This document shows, one piece after another, positions 48,942 to 56,623 of a stretch of 64,000 nucleotides of DNA (position 1 is its first letter; each line of letters begins with the position of its first letter). Made by a program: the position numbers and the translations under genes. A model generated the notes under the pieces. The model was given only the letters and a program-made list of their open reading frames with translations. It did no database searches and had not been told where the DNA came from. Origin of the DNA: Castellaniella daejeonensis (GTDB taxonomy: Bacteria > Pseudomonadota > Gammaproteobacteria > Burkholderiales > Burkholderiaceae_B); contig NZ_BAAAFN010000011.1 of assembly GCF_039523555.1 (NCBI RefSeq), forward strand, positions 62,001 through 126,000. The letters are read 5' to 3'.

Positions 48942-50063
48942 TTATTGCCGTTGCTCGTTGGCCGTCTTGACCATGTTGTCGTACAGGGTCAGGATGCGCG
49001 ACCGGTACGGAAAGACCATTTTCGCGAAGTCGCTCTGGGAATCCAGGACCTTCTTGAAGAAGGGATTGGCCGCGGCGTACTTTGCCGTGACTTTCCTTTC
49101 TTCCTCGATGAAGCGCGTGTAGTAGTCGGGGGGCGTGTCCAACACCTTCACGCCTTCCTTGTCCATGAACTCGTGCAGCGCCACGGAATTGTCGTACACA
49201 TTGGCGTCCAGTGTGTCGGCAATGTTGGCCTTAGCCGCAATCCGGATGATTTCCTTCAGGTCGTCGGGCAGCGACTTCCAGAAGTCCCCATTGATGAAGA
49301 TCTGCCCAATGTCGGTCTGCTGGTGCAGACCCTGCAGGTAGTAGTATTTCCAGATCTTCTGCAGGCCCAGGTTGCGGTCGTCCGCGGGGCCGATCCATTC
49401 CGCAGCGTCGATCACTCCTCTTTGTGCCGAAGGCACGATGTCGCCGCCGGGCACGCCCACAGCCGAAATGCCCATGGCCTGGTAGGTCTCGCCCGGGATG
49501 CCCGGAGGCGAGCGGTACTTGAAACTCTTGAATTCCTCGACGTCCTTGATCGGCTTCTTGAACCATCCCAGGGGATCAGGCCCCATGGGTTGCATCAGGA
49601 AGGCCTTGACGTTGTAGTGCATCACGTCTTCCAGGAGTTCCTTGTAGAGCTGCTCCCCTCCCCCCTTGTAGTACCACGCAACCATGCTGGTCTGGTCCAG
49701 GCCCGTGCTGGCCGGCGCGTTCGAGAACAGCACGAATGCGGAATTCTTGCCGGAGAAATAATTGGGCCAGACGTAACCTGCCTTCACCACGTCGTTGCTG
49801 ACCGCATCCAGGATTTCGAAAGGTCCCACGACGGCCCCGGCAGCCAGCACCTCGACTTTCAGACGTCCGCCGGACATCAGATCAACCTGCTTGGAAAACT
49901 GCTCCAGCAGCTTGAAATACAGGCTGGCGTTCGGCACCGCTGTCTGGATGGAAAATTTGTAGACTTTCTGGTCCGCCGCCTGGGTCATGGCGGGCGTGCC
50001 CATCAGCAGGCCGGCCGAGAGGCACAGGATGCCAGCGAACCTGGCTTTGAAAATACGAATCAT
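48942..50063 (-). CDS. TRAP transporter substrate-binding protein (DctP family)
   Basis: The 373-residue periplasmic receptor has a signal peptide ending near PAMTQAA. Family landmarks are SGGRLKVEVLAAGAVVGPFEILDAV, AGYVWPNYFSGKNSAFV and YRSPPGIPGETYQAMGISAV, the longer TakP-like subgroup. AAGGAGA before the ATG at 50063 sets the start. It works with the DctM and DctQ subunits encoded upstream, driven by sodium or proton gradients. Between Xsc genes and a GMC dehydrogenase, a C2 sulfonate such as isethionate is a reasonable ligand, by inference; 2-oxo acids are the main alternative. Confidence 0.9.
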   Translation of the reverse strand: MIRIFKARFAGILCLSAGLLMGTPAMTQAADQKVYKFSIQTAVPNASLYFKLLEQFSKQVDLMSGGRLKVEVLAAGAVVGPFEILDAVSNDVVKAGYVWPNYFSGKNSAFVLFSNAPASTGLDQTSMVAWYYKGGGEQLYKELLEDVMHYNVKAFLMQPMGPDPLGWFKKPIKDVEEFKSFKYRSPPGIPGETYQAMGISAVGVPGGDIVPSAQRGVIDAAEWIGPADDRNLGLQKIWKYYYLQGLHQQTDIGQIFINGDFWKSLPDDLKEIIRIAAKANIADTLDANVYDNSVALHEFMDKEGVKVLDTPPDYYTRFIEEERKVTAKYAAANPFFKKVLDSQSDFAKMVFPYRSRILTLYDNMVKTANEQRQ

Positions 50064-50137
50064 GATGGTCTCCTTGAGAGAAACAGATTGGACACGCTGG
50101 GTCACGCCATGGCTCACCCTCCGTAAGAATGGCTACG

Positions 50138-51460
50138 TCAATCCGCCAGCCCAGTGACTTGCGGCAGCCAATGGACCAGGATCGGGAATTTGATGAGCAA
50201 CAGGACGACAAGCGCCTGCAGTCCGACGAACTGGATCATGCCCAGGTAGATGTCCTTCATACTCCATTGCGGCACAACCCCCTTGAGGAAGTACGAGGAC
50301 AACGCCAGAGGAGGCGTGAGCCAGGAGGTCTGCAAAGTGACGGCGACCAGGATGCTGAACCAGAGGATGTCGAAGCCCAGGTTGTGGGCGACCGGCAGCA
50401 GGATGGGAACGACCACCAGGACGATGGGAATCCATTCCAGCGGACCACCCAACAGGAAGATCAGGAACAGCATCAGCAGCAGCATGATCAGCGGCGAGAC
50501 CGGCAGGGACGTGAGGATCTCGGTGATCAGTTGGCCACTGCCCAGGCGGGCGAAGACCGCGCCGAAGAAGTTGGCCGCGCCGATCAGGAACATGATGAAG
50601 GCGCTGACCTCCATCGTCCGGATGACGGCGATGCCCAGCGCTTTCCAGCTCAGGCGCCGGTAAACGGCGGTCAACACCAGCGACGCGAACGCGCCCGTCG
50701 CCGCCGCATCGGTCGGGGTGGTCACACCGCCGACGATGAGCCCCAGGGTGGACAAGATGACGACCGTAATGGGGATCACACCGATGAACAGTTCCCTCAG
50801 CTTGTCGAGAAAGGAGAGCGGTGGGCCGTTGTACGGAATCGGCGGCCCCAGCCTGGGGTTGATCTGGCAGCGGATGACGGTATAGATCAGGTAGACTCCC
50901 GAAAGCATCAGGCCCGGGATTACCGCGGCGGCGAACAGGGTCGAGACGGGAATGCCGACCAGCGGTCCCATGACGATCAGCATCACACTCGGAGGAATCA
51001 GGATCCCGAGCGTCCCGCCTGCGGCGATCACGCCGGCTGACAAGCGCGTGTCGTACCCGCTGCGTATCAGCATGGGGGCAGCCATGACGCCCAGAACGGT
51101 CACCGACGCGCCGACGATGCCGGTGGCCGCCGCGAACAGCGTGGCCGTCGCCAGGACGATGATGTAGAGCGAACCCTTGTATTTCCCCAGCATGATCTGC
51201 AGGGCACGGAACATGCGGTCCATCAGGCCGGACTGATCCAGGATGTAGCCCATGAACAGGAACAGGGGAATGGCGGCCAGCTCGACGCTGGTCATCAGCG
51301 AGAAGAACTGATAGGTCAACAGGTTGAAAACCTGTTGACCTATGGCCATAAAGCCGAACAGCAGGGCCACGAAGATGAACACGAAGGCCATCGGAAAACC
51401 GGTGAGCACGCCCACCACGGCGACCAGCAGCGATACGAGGCCAAGGACGGGATCGCTCAT
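50138..51460 (-). CDS. TRAP transporter large permease (DctM family)
   Basis: The 440-residue inner-membrane protein of the ion transporter superfamily has about 12 hydrophobic helices. Typical segments are AIPLFLFMGYILDQSGLMDRM, AGVIAAGGTLGILIPPSVMLIV and LQTSWLTPPLALSSYFLKG. The ATG at 51460 overlaps the DctQ stop (ATGA); the open frame extends further but overlaps dctQ. A perfect 15-base inverted repeat lies inside the coding region (51311-51343). DctM carries the substrate across the membrane. Confidence 0.94.
   Translation of the reverse strand: MSDPVLGLVSLLVAVVGVLTGFPMAFVFIFVALLFGFMAIGQQVFNLLTYQFFSLMTSVELAAIPLFLFMGYILDQSGLMDRMFRALQIMLGKYKGSLYIIVLATATLFAAATGIVGASVTVLGVMAAPMLIRSGYDTRLSAGVIAAGGTLGILIPPSVMLIVMGPLVGIPVSTLFAAAVIPGLMLSGVYLIYTVIRCQINPRLGPPIPYNGPPLSFLDKLRELFIGVIPITVVILSTLGLIVGGVTTPTDAAATGAFASLVLTAVYRRLSWKALGIAVIRTMEVSAFIMFLIGAANFFGAVFARLGSGQLITEILTSLPVSPLIMLLLMLFLIFLLGGPLEWIPIVLVVVPILLPVAHNLGFDILWFSILVAVTLQTSWLTPPLALSSYFLKGVVPQWSMKDIYLGMIQFVGLQALVVLLLIKFPILVHWLPQVTGLAD
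51311..51343. repeat. Perfect 15-base inverted repeat inside the DctM gene
   Basis: ATAGGTCAACAGGTT at 51311-51325 is the exact reverse complement of 51329-51343, with a three-base loop. It lies within codons for the residues IGQQVFNLLTY of the permease. A palindrome this long is rare by chance in coding DNA and would form a stable hairpin in the mRNA. Confidence 0.8.
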
Positions 51461-52014
51461 GATTGGGGTTCCTTGTTCCGGAAAGGTGCGTTGTGCCGGA
51501 TGACCCAGCAGGCCTTGACGAGTTCGGCCACGCCTTGCAGCAGCAGCAGGAGAATCGTGAGGGGAATCACCGCCTTGAGCGGATAGATCGGCGGCATCCA
51601 TGGGCTCTGCGGATAGAGCTCGTGCTGTGTCCAGGATTGGCTGGCGAATCGCAGGCTGACCATGAAGAACAGGCCCATGGCCGGGAAATACAGTACGACG
51701 TACATCACGGCGTCCAGCAAGGCCTGCCAGCGCGGCTTGAGCAGGGCGAGAAGGAAGTCCGCCCTGACGTGGCTGCCTTTCTGCAGGGCGTAGGCCGCTC
51801 CCAGCATGAACACCGCGCTGGAGAGCATGTAGGTCATGTCATAGGCCCAGATAGTGGGCTTGTTGAAGATATAGCGGGACGTGACTTCGTAGACCAGGGC
51901 GCCCGTCAGGGGCAGGGTCAGCCAGGCCGCCAGCTTGCCGATCAGCAGCGACGGATATTCCAGCGCCGCCAGCAGCCTGCGCAGTCCGGGGGAAGGTTCT
52001 CGTTCGTTGTCCAT
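51457..52014 (-). CDS. TRAP transporter small permease (DctQ family)
   Basis: The 185-residue protein has four hydrophobic helices. LPLTGALVYEVTSRYIFNKPT, WAYDMTYMLSSAVFMLGAAY and GSHVRADFLLALLKPR are the family pattern of the DctQ subunit, which helps DctM fold or function. It overlaps the dctM start by four bases and follows the GMC oxidoreductase gene by 22 bases in the same direction. The order on the strand is oxidoreductase, small permease, large permease, receptor. Confidence 0.92.
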   Translation of the reverse strand: MDNEREPSPGLRRLLAALEYPSLLIGKLAAWLTLPLTGALVYEVTSRYIFNKPTIWAYDMTYMLSSAVFMLGAAYALQKGSHVRADFLLALLKPRWQALLDAVMYVVLYFPAMGLFFMVSLRFASQSWTQHELYPQSPWMPPIYPLKAVIPLTILLLLLQGVAELVKACWVIRHNAPFRNKEPQS

Positions 52015-52036
52015 GAGGATTCTCAGCTCCTTGCGG

Positions 52037-53671
52037 TCAGTGAGGAACTTCTTGTGGAACGGGCGCCTGGTTGGCGTCGGCCAGGATGAATTCGGCGGCG
52101 CGCTCGGCCATCATGATGATGGGGACGTTCGTGTTGCCCGACACCAGGGTGGGCATGACGGACCCGTCCACCACCCGCAGCCGGTCGACGCCGTGGACTT
52201 TCATGCGATGGTCGACGACCGCCATGGGATCGGTGCGAGCCCCCATCCTGGCCGTACCGGTGGGATGGAATATGGTGGCGCCGTGCTCGCGGCAGAAATG
52301 CAGGATCTCGTCATCGCTGCGAGCGTCCGGCCCCGGTCGATACTCGCGTTTCATCAGGTTTTTCATGGGCTCCGTGTCGGCGATGCGGCGGGCGAGCCGT
52401 ACCGCTGCAATGGCCGTGCGTCGGTCGAGTTCAGTATCCAGGTAGTTGGGCTGCATCGACGGCGGCTCGAACGGATCGGGCGACTGAATCCGCACATGGC
52501 CGCGTGATTCGGGGCGCAGTTGGCAGACGGAGTAGGTGCAGCCGGAAAAATCATGCACCTGGGCACCGGCCAGGTCGGCAGACAGCGTTCCCAGGTGGAA
52601 CTGGACGTCGGGGCGGTCCGATTCGGGAAGGGCCCTGCAGAACAGCGCACCCTGGTTGATGCCGATGGCAAGTGGGCCGCTGCGGAACAGCAGCCACTGC
52701 AGCCCCATCCTGGCCCGCCCCCAGAGGCTGCGCAACTGGTCGTTGTTGGTGATCGGCTTGGTGACCTCGTAAATCAGGCGCAATTGCAAGTGGTCCTGCA
52801 GGTTCTCGCCGACGCCGGGCCGATCCAGGATGACCCGGGTGCCGTAGCGCCGCAAAAGATCTGCCGGGCCGATACCGGAGAGCTGGAGCAACTGGGGCGA
52901 CAGCAGGGCGCCCGCGCACAGGATCACCTCCCGGTTGGCCCGCAGGGTCCGCTGCTGGCCGCCGAGCCTGTATTCCACCGCCGTGGCGCGCCGATCCTGG
53001 AAAAGTACTCGAGTCACCTGCGCACGGGTGACGACTTCCAGGTTGGGCCTGCCACGCGCGGGCTTGAGATATGCCACGGCCGACGAGCAGCGCCACCCGC
53101 CGTGCGTGGTGAGCTGGTAATAGCCAACGCCTTCCTGCTCGCCGGTGTTGAAGTCCTCGGTCCTGGGAATGCCATTCGCTTCGGCTGACCGGATGAAGGC
53201 TTCGACCAGTTCGTGCCTGGCGCGGATGGAGGACGCGTACAGCGGACCGTCCGTGCCGCGCGTGGGGCCCGGCCCCAGGTCGTTGTGCTCGAGCCTGCGG
53301 AAATACGGCAGGCACTCGTCCCAGCTCCAGCCCGGATTGCCCAGCTCGGCCCAGTGGTCGTAGTCCTGCTTCTGCCCGCGGATGTAGATCAAGCCGTTGA
53401 TCGAGCTGCTGCCACCCAGCGTCTTGCCCCGTGGCCAGTAGATCCTGCGCCCCAGCATGTTGGGTTCGGGATCAGTGTAGAAGCCCCAGTTCACGCGCTT
53501 GTCGAACATGGTTCGACCGTAGCCGATCGGAATGTGGATCCAGGGGTTGGAGTCCGGCGGCCCCGCCTCCAGCAGGCAAACGCTATGCCGGCCGTTTTCG
53601 CTCAGCCGATTGGCCAGCACGCAGCCGGCAGATCCGGCGCCCACGATAATGTAATCCACGGCCTGGCTCAT
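52037..53671 (-). CDS. GMC family alcohol dehydrogenase (choline dehydrogenase-like), possible isethionate dehydrogenase
   Basis: The 544-residue flavoprotein has the GMC FAD motif YIIVGAGSAGCVLANRL at residues 6-22. The PROSITE-type stretches PRGKTLGGSSSINGLIYIRG and GALLSPQLLQLSGIGP follow, and the active-site end FHPTGTARMG and SGNTNVPIIMMAERAAEFI closes it. GMC enzymes oxidise alcohols to aldehydes. Beside a TRAP importer, an IclR regulator and Xsc, it fits an IseJ-type isethionate dehydrogenase that yields sulfoacetaldehyde; choline or another polyol is possible. The ATG at 53671 gives the family N terminus, with GGGAG upstream. Confidence 0.88.
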   Translation of the reverse strand: MSQAVDYIIVGAGSAGCVLANRLSENGRHSVCLLEAGPPDSNPWIHIPIGYGRTMFDKRVNWGFYTDPEPNMLGRRIYWPRGKTLGGSSSINGLIYIRGQKQDYDHWAELGNPGWSWDECLPYFRRLEHNDLGPGPTRGTDGPLYASSIRARHELVEAFIRSAEANGIPRTEDFNTGEQEGVGYYQLTTHGGWRCSSAVAYLKPARGRPNLEVVTRAQVTRVLFQDRRATAVEYRLGGQQRTLRANREVILCAGALLSPQLLQLSGIGPADLLRRYGTRVILDRPGVGENLQDHLQLRLIYEVTKPITNNDQLRSLWGRARMGLQWLLFRSGPLAIGINQGALFCRALPESDRPDVQFHLGTLSADLAGAQVHDFSGCTYSVCQLRPESRGHVRIQSPDPFEPPSMQPNYLDTELDRRTAIAAVRLARRIADTEPMKNLMKREYRPGPDARSDDEILHFCREHGATIFHPTGTARMGARTDPMAVVDHRMKVHGVDRLRVVDGSVMPTLVSGNTNVPIIMMAERAAEFILADANQAPVPQEVPH

Positions 53672-53775
53672 AGGATGTCGACTCCCTTGCTCCGACTCGG
53701 CGGCGATCATTTCTTGTTTGCGGCCAGTGTGAACGGGCTCGCCGGCGCGTCACCACGGGGTTAACACTATGAATT

Positions 53776-53796
53776 CCACCGGTGGCACAGAATGTG
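53776..53796. promoter_or_regulatory. Adjacent palindromes in the divergent GMC/IclR gap, possible operator
   Basis: CCACCGGTGG (53776-53785) is directly followed by CACA-GAA-TGTG (53786-53796). The pair lies between the divergently transcribed oxidoreductase and IclR genes. If the regulator starts at 53841, both palindromes are non-coding and well placed for autoregulation. Confidence 0.4.
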
Positions 53797-53840
53797 TCAT
53801 TATGGTTTCAGTTGCCATTGGCTCATCGGGTCCTTTCACC

Positions 53841-54605
53841 ATGAACGAACTCGTCGATCGGTCCCTGCGCGTGCTGCGGATACTGGAAAAACTGTCGGTC
53901 GCCTCCCATCCGCAGACACTGACGCAACTGGCCCAACGCACGGGCCTGCCGAAATCAAGCCTGCTGCGCACGCTCAACGACATGGAGCGCGCGTCCTATG
54001 TGACCCGCCTGCCGGGCCGGGGGGGGTACGTGACCGGCTCGCGGACCCATGAGCTGGGCCTGTCCATTCTGCGGGCGCCTCAACTATTGCGAGCGTGCCG
54101 CGCGGCGCTGAGCCGGCTCGTCGAAATCACGGGCGAAACGTGCAACATGAACACGCTGTCGGGCGACACCGTGCAGTATCTCGCCCGGGTGGAAAGCCCT
54201 GGCCATCTACGCCTGCAGCTGCATATGGATATCGGGTCCCACGTGCCGCTGCACTGCACCGCCAGTGGCAAGCTGTTCCTGGCCTTCATGCGTCCGGCAG
54301 AGCAGCGGGCACTGCTGGGCAGGCTGGATCTGGCGCGCATGACTCCCAAGACCATCACGCAGCCGGAGACACTCGTCTCGGCGCTCCGGCCGATCAGGGA
54401 TCAGGAGCTCAGCATCGACGACGAGGAGTTCATCGTCGGGATGGTGGCCGTCGCGGTCCCGATCAAGGATCGCAACGGCAAGGTGCTCGCGGCCCTGGCC
54501 TGCCATGCACCGACGGCTCAGGCATCGCTCAGGGACCTGATGGAGAAGGCTCGCTTCATGCGTCGAACCGCGGATGAGCTGAGTCTGATCCTGGCGAGCG
54601 ATTAG
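53841..54605 (+). CDS. IclR family transcriptional regulator, possible IseR
   Basis: The 254-residue protein has a winged helix (VDRSLRVLRILEKLSVASHPQT, TGLPKSSLLRTLNDMERASYV) and an IclR effector domain with GETCNMNTLSGDTVQYLARV and VPLHCTASGKLFLAF. It is divergent from the GMC dehydrogenase-TRAP operon and probably controls it; isethionate loci in other beta-proteobacteria use an IclR-type regulator. The ATG at 53841 gives the family N terminus. An in-frame ATG at 53769 would add 24 residues of poor similarity, encoded by the likely operator. Confidence 0.88.
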   Translation: MNELVDRSLRVLRILEKLSVASHPQTLTQLAQRTGLPKSSLLRTLNDMERASYVTRLPGRGGYVTGSRTHELGLSILRAPQLLRACRAALSRLVEITGETCNMNTLSGDTVQYLARVESPGHLRLQLHMDIGSHVPLHCTASGKLFLAFMRPAEQRALLGRLDLARMTPKTITQPETLVSALRPIRDQELSIDDEEFIVGMVAVAVPIKDRNGKVLAALACHAPTAQASLRDLMEKARFMRRTADELSLILASD

Positions 54606-54727
54606 GGTCCGGGGCCTTCGCGCCCTTTACCCTTTCGGGCGGCCGGTCCTCTCACCGGCCCGGAGCACGCCCGCGATATCATGGGCGCTGATCCATTATT
54701 TGAAATATTCATCTTTACGGATTCACC

Positions 54728-55651
54728 ATGGAAGGCCTTGCCACCGAAGAATTTCAACCCCTGCCCGACTGCGCACTGATCCACGTCCAGGGGTCTGATG
54801 CCGACACATTCCTGCACGGGCAACTGACGCACGGCGTCACCGGCCTGGGCAGTGACCTGGCGGCGCCTGCCGCGTACTGCACTCCCCAGGGGCGCCTGCT
54901 GGCCAACGGAGTGATCTGGCGGACGGGCGACGACCACTTCGCCTGGATGGTGTCGCGTGACGTGGCCGACGGCCTGATCAGGCGGCTACGCATGTTCGTG
55001 CTGCGCGCGCGGGTCACGATCGAATTGGACGACACACCTCAGGCCTGGGGCACGTGGGGCGCCGGCACCGTGCCGGCACCGCTGCATGGGGCGCCGGCCT
55101 GGACCCGCGCCTCGATCGGGGGGGCGGATTGGATCGTGGCTCCCATGTCCCGGGCAGAACGACCTGCCGCCTGGTGTCTCTCGGATACTCCGCCGGCAAC
55201 GTCCGGCGCCGCCGAGGACGATGCCTGGACCGCCCTGCGGCTGGCCGGCGGCTGGCCCTGGATCCGGGCGACATCCCAGGACATGTTCCTGCCGGCCTCA
55301 CTGGACATGGACCTGAACGGCACCATTGATTTTTCCAAGGGCTGCTACCCCGGCCAGGAAGTCATTGCCCGCAGCCACTACCGGGGCACGGTCAAGCGCC
55401 GCATGGCCTACGGCACCACGCCCTGGGTGCCGGGCACCCCCGCCCTGCCCCCCGGATCGGACCTGTATGCCTCTGGGGGCGCGGCAGACCGGCCCGCAGG
55501 CCGCGTGATCGAATCTGCGGTCCATCGGGGCCTGCTGCACGTGGCGGCCGAAATCACCCTGTCGGACTGGCCGGAAACGCGCTACGCCGTCGGCTCGCCC
55601 GACGGCGCAGTGCTGGAAAATTTCGGTCCCGGATCAGTCCCTGCGAACTGA
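54728..55651 (+). CDS. ygfZ: tRNA-modifying/Fe-S cluster protein YgfZ (folate-binding)
   Basis: The 307-residue protein has the aminomethyltransferase-like fold of YgfZ/Iba57. The signature KGCYPGQEVIARSHYRG lies near residue 204, with the single conserved Cys. An N-terminal IHVQGSDADTFLHGQLTHGVTGL segment is typical. YgfZ uses tetrahydrofolate and supports maturation of Fe-S enzymes such as MiaB. It starts a core region after the island. Two hairpins, the second followed by T5, end the gene. It converges with mmsB. Confidence 0.92.
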   Translation: MEGLATEEFQPLPDCALIHVQGSDADTFLHGQLTHGVTGLGSDLAAPAAYCTPQGRLLANGVIWRTGDDHFAWMVSRDVADGLIRRLRMFVLRARVTIELDDTPQAWGTWGAGTVPAPLHGAPAWTRASIGGADWIVAPMSRAERPAAWCLSDTPPATSGAAEDDAWTALRLAGGWPWIRATSQDMFLPASLDMDLNGTIDFSKGCYPGQEVIARSHYRGTVKRRMAYGTTPWVPGTPALPPGSDLYASGGAADRPAGRVIESAVHRGLLHVAAEITLSDWPETRYAVGSPDGAVLENFGPGSVPAN

Positions 55652-55679
55652 TCCGGGCCGGGCGAACCCGCCCGTTTTT
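55628..55679 (+). terminator. Tandem hairpin intrinsic terminator after ygfZ
   Basis: The first stem, CCCGGATCAGT (55628-55638) with its perfect complement at 55647-55657, spans the ygfZ stop codon. The second, CGGGCG-AACC-CGCCCG (55659-55674), is followed by TTTTT (55675-55679). The second is a textbook Rho-independent terminator. Confidence 0.85.
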
Positions 55680-56572
55680 CAGCGCGGCTGGTGATACAGC
55701 TTCAGGATGCTGGAAAAATCCAGTGCGCCGTGCCCCTGGGCGCTGTGCAGCGCATACAGGTTGCGCGCCAGTTCACCCAGCGGCGTGGTTGCTCGCGCCT
55801 GCATGGAAGCCTCTGCCGCCAGTCCCAGGTCCTTGAGCATCAGGTCCACGCCGAAGCCCCCCGCGTAATCCTTGGAAGACGGCACGTTTTCCATCACGCC
55901 GGGCCAGGGGTTGTACAGTTCGGTCGCCCAGTTGCGCCCGGAACTCTTGGCGATGATGTCCGACAGGGTCTTGGGATCCAGGCCGTTGGCCACGCCCAGC
56001 GCCAGGGCTTCGGCCGTGCCGGCCATCAGGATGCCCAGCAGCATGTTGTTGCAGATCTTGGCAACCTGCCCCGCCCCGGCGCCCCCGGCATGGAAGATGT
56101 TCTTGCCCATGGCGTTCAGGTAGGGACGGGCCGACTCCAGGTCGGCCGCGGCGCCACCGACGATGAAGGTCAGCGTGCCGGCCACGGCACCGCCGGTGCC
56201 GCCGGACACCGGCGCATCCAGCATGCGGATGCCGCGCCGCGCTGCGGCAGCCGATACCTTGCGGGCCGATTCCGGCGCGATGGTGCTGCATTCCAGCACC
56301 AGCGTGCCTTCGGCGATGACGTTGAGCAGGCCCTCGTCTCCCAGGTAAAGACCTTCGACGTGCCGGCTTGCCGGCAACATGCTGACGACCAGGTCGGCTC
56401 CCTTGACCGCTTCGGCCGCCGTCGCGGCGGCCGTGGCGCCTTCCTGGACCAGCGATTGAACCGCCTGCGGGACCAGGTCGAAAACCTGAAGCGCATGCCC
56501 CGCCTTCAGCAGGTTCCGTGCCATCGGGCCGCCCATGTGGCCCAAACCGATGAATCCGATCGTGCTGCTCAT
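55679..56572 (-). CDS. mmsB: 3-hydroxyisobutyrate dehydrogenase
   Basis: The 297-residue NAD-dependent enzyme oxidises 3-hydroxyisobutyrate to methylmalonate semialdehyde in valine breakdown. The N-terminal Rossmann motif GFIGLGHMGGPMARNLLKAG, DAPVSGGTGGAVAGTLTFIVG (substrate site), and the catalytic lysine region GAGQVAKICNNMLLG are all present, as is the C-terminal KDLGLAAE segment. AGGAGA precedes the ATG. It follows the hydroxyisobutyryl-CoA hydrolase gene in the same direction. mmsA for the next step is not in the window. Confidence 0.93.
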   Translation of the reverse strand: MSSTIGFIGLGHMGGPMARNLLKAGHALQVFDLVPQAVQSLVQEGATAAATAAEAVKGADLVVSMLPASRHVEGLYLGDEGLLNVIAEGTLVLECSTIAPESARKVSAAAARRGIRMLDAPVSGGTGGAVAGTLTFIVGGAAADLESARPYLNAMGKNIFHAGGAGAGQVAKICNNMLLGILMAGTAEALALGVANGLDPKTLSDIIAKSSGRNWATELYNPWPGVMENVPSSKDYAGGFGVDLMLKDLGLAAEASMQARATTPLGELARNLYALHSAQGHGALDFSSILKLYHQPR

Positions 56573-56623
56573 GTATGTCTCCTGTATTGATGCGTGGAAT
56601 TCTCGTGCAATGGAATTCTTCGT

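Larger units (their letters stand above)
31261..54727. other. Candidate sulfonate-catabolism island between mltG and ygfZ
   Basis: Almost all genes in this block can be read as taking up and degrading C2 sulfonates, or as regulating or supporting that task. Core genes lie immediately on both sides, and the outer genes mltG (leftward) and ygfZ (rightward) would be divergent neighbours if the block were removed. Several gaps inside are distinctly AT-rich against the GC-rich background (32540-32620, 33690-33760, 40300-40420, 46790-46850). No integrase, tRNA site or flanking direct repeat was seen, so island status rests on gene content and context. Confidence 0.45.

Noticed and set aside
31261..54727. 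Prophage or integrative element with attachment sites
   Set aside because: No integrase, phage gene, tRNA or matching direct repeats were found at either edge, so only a gene-content island is claimed.
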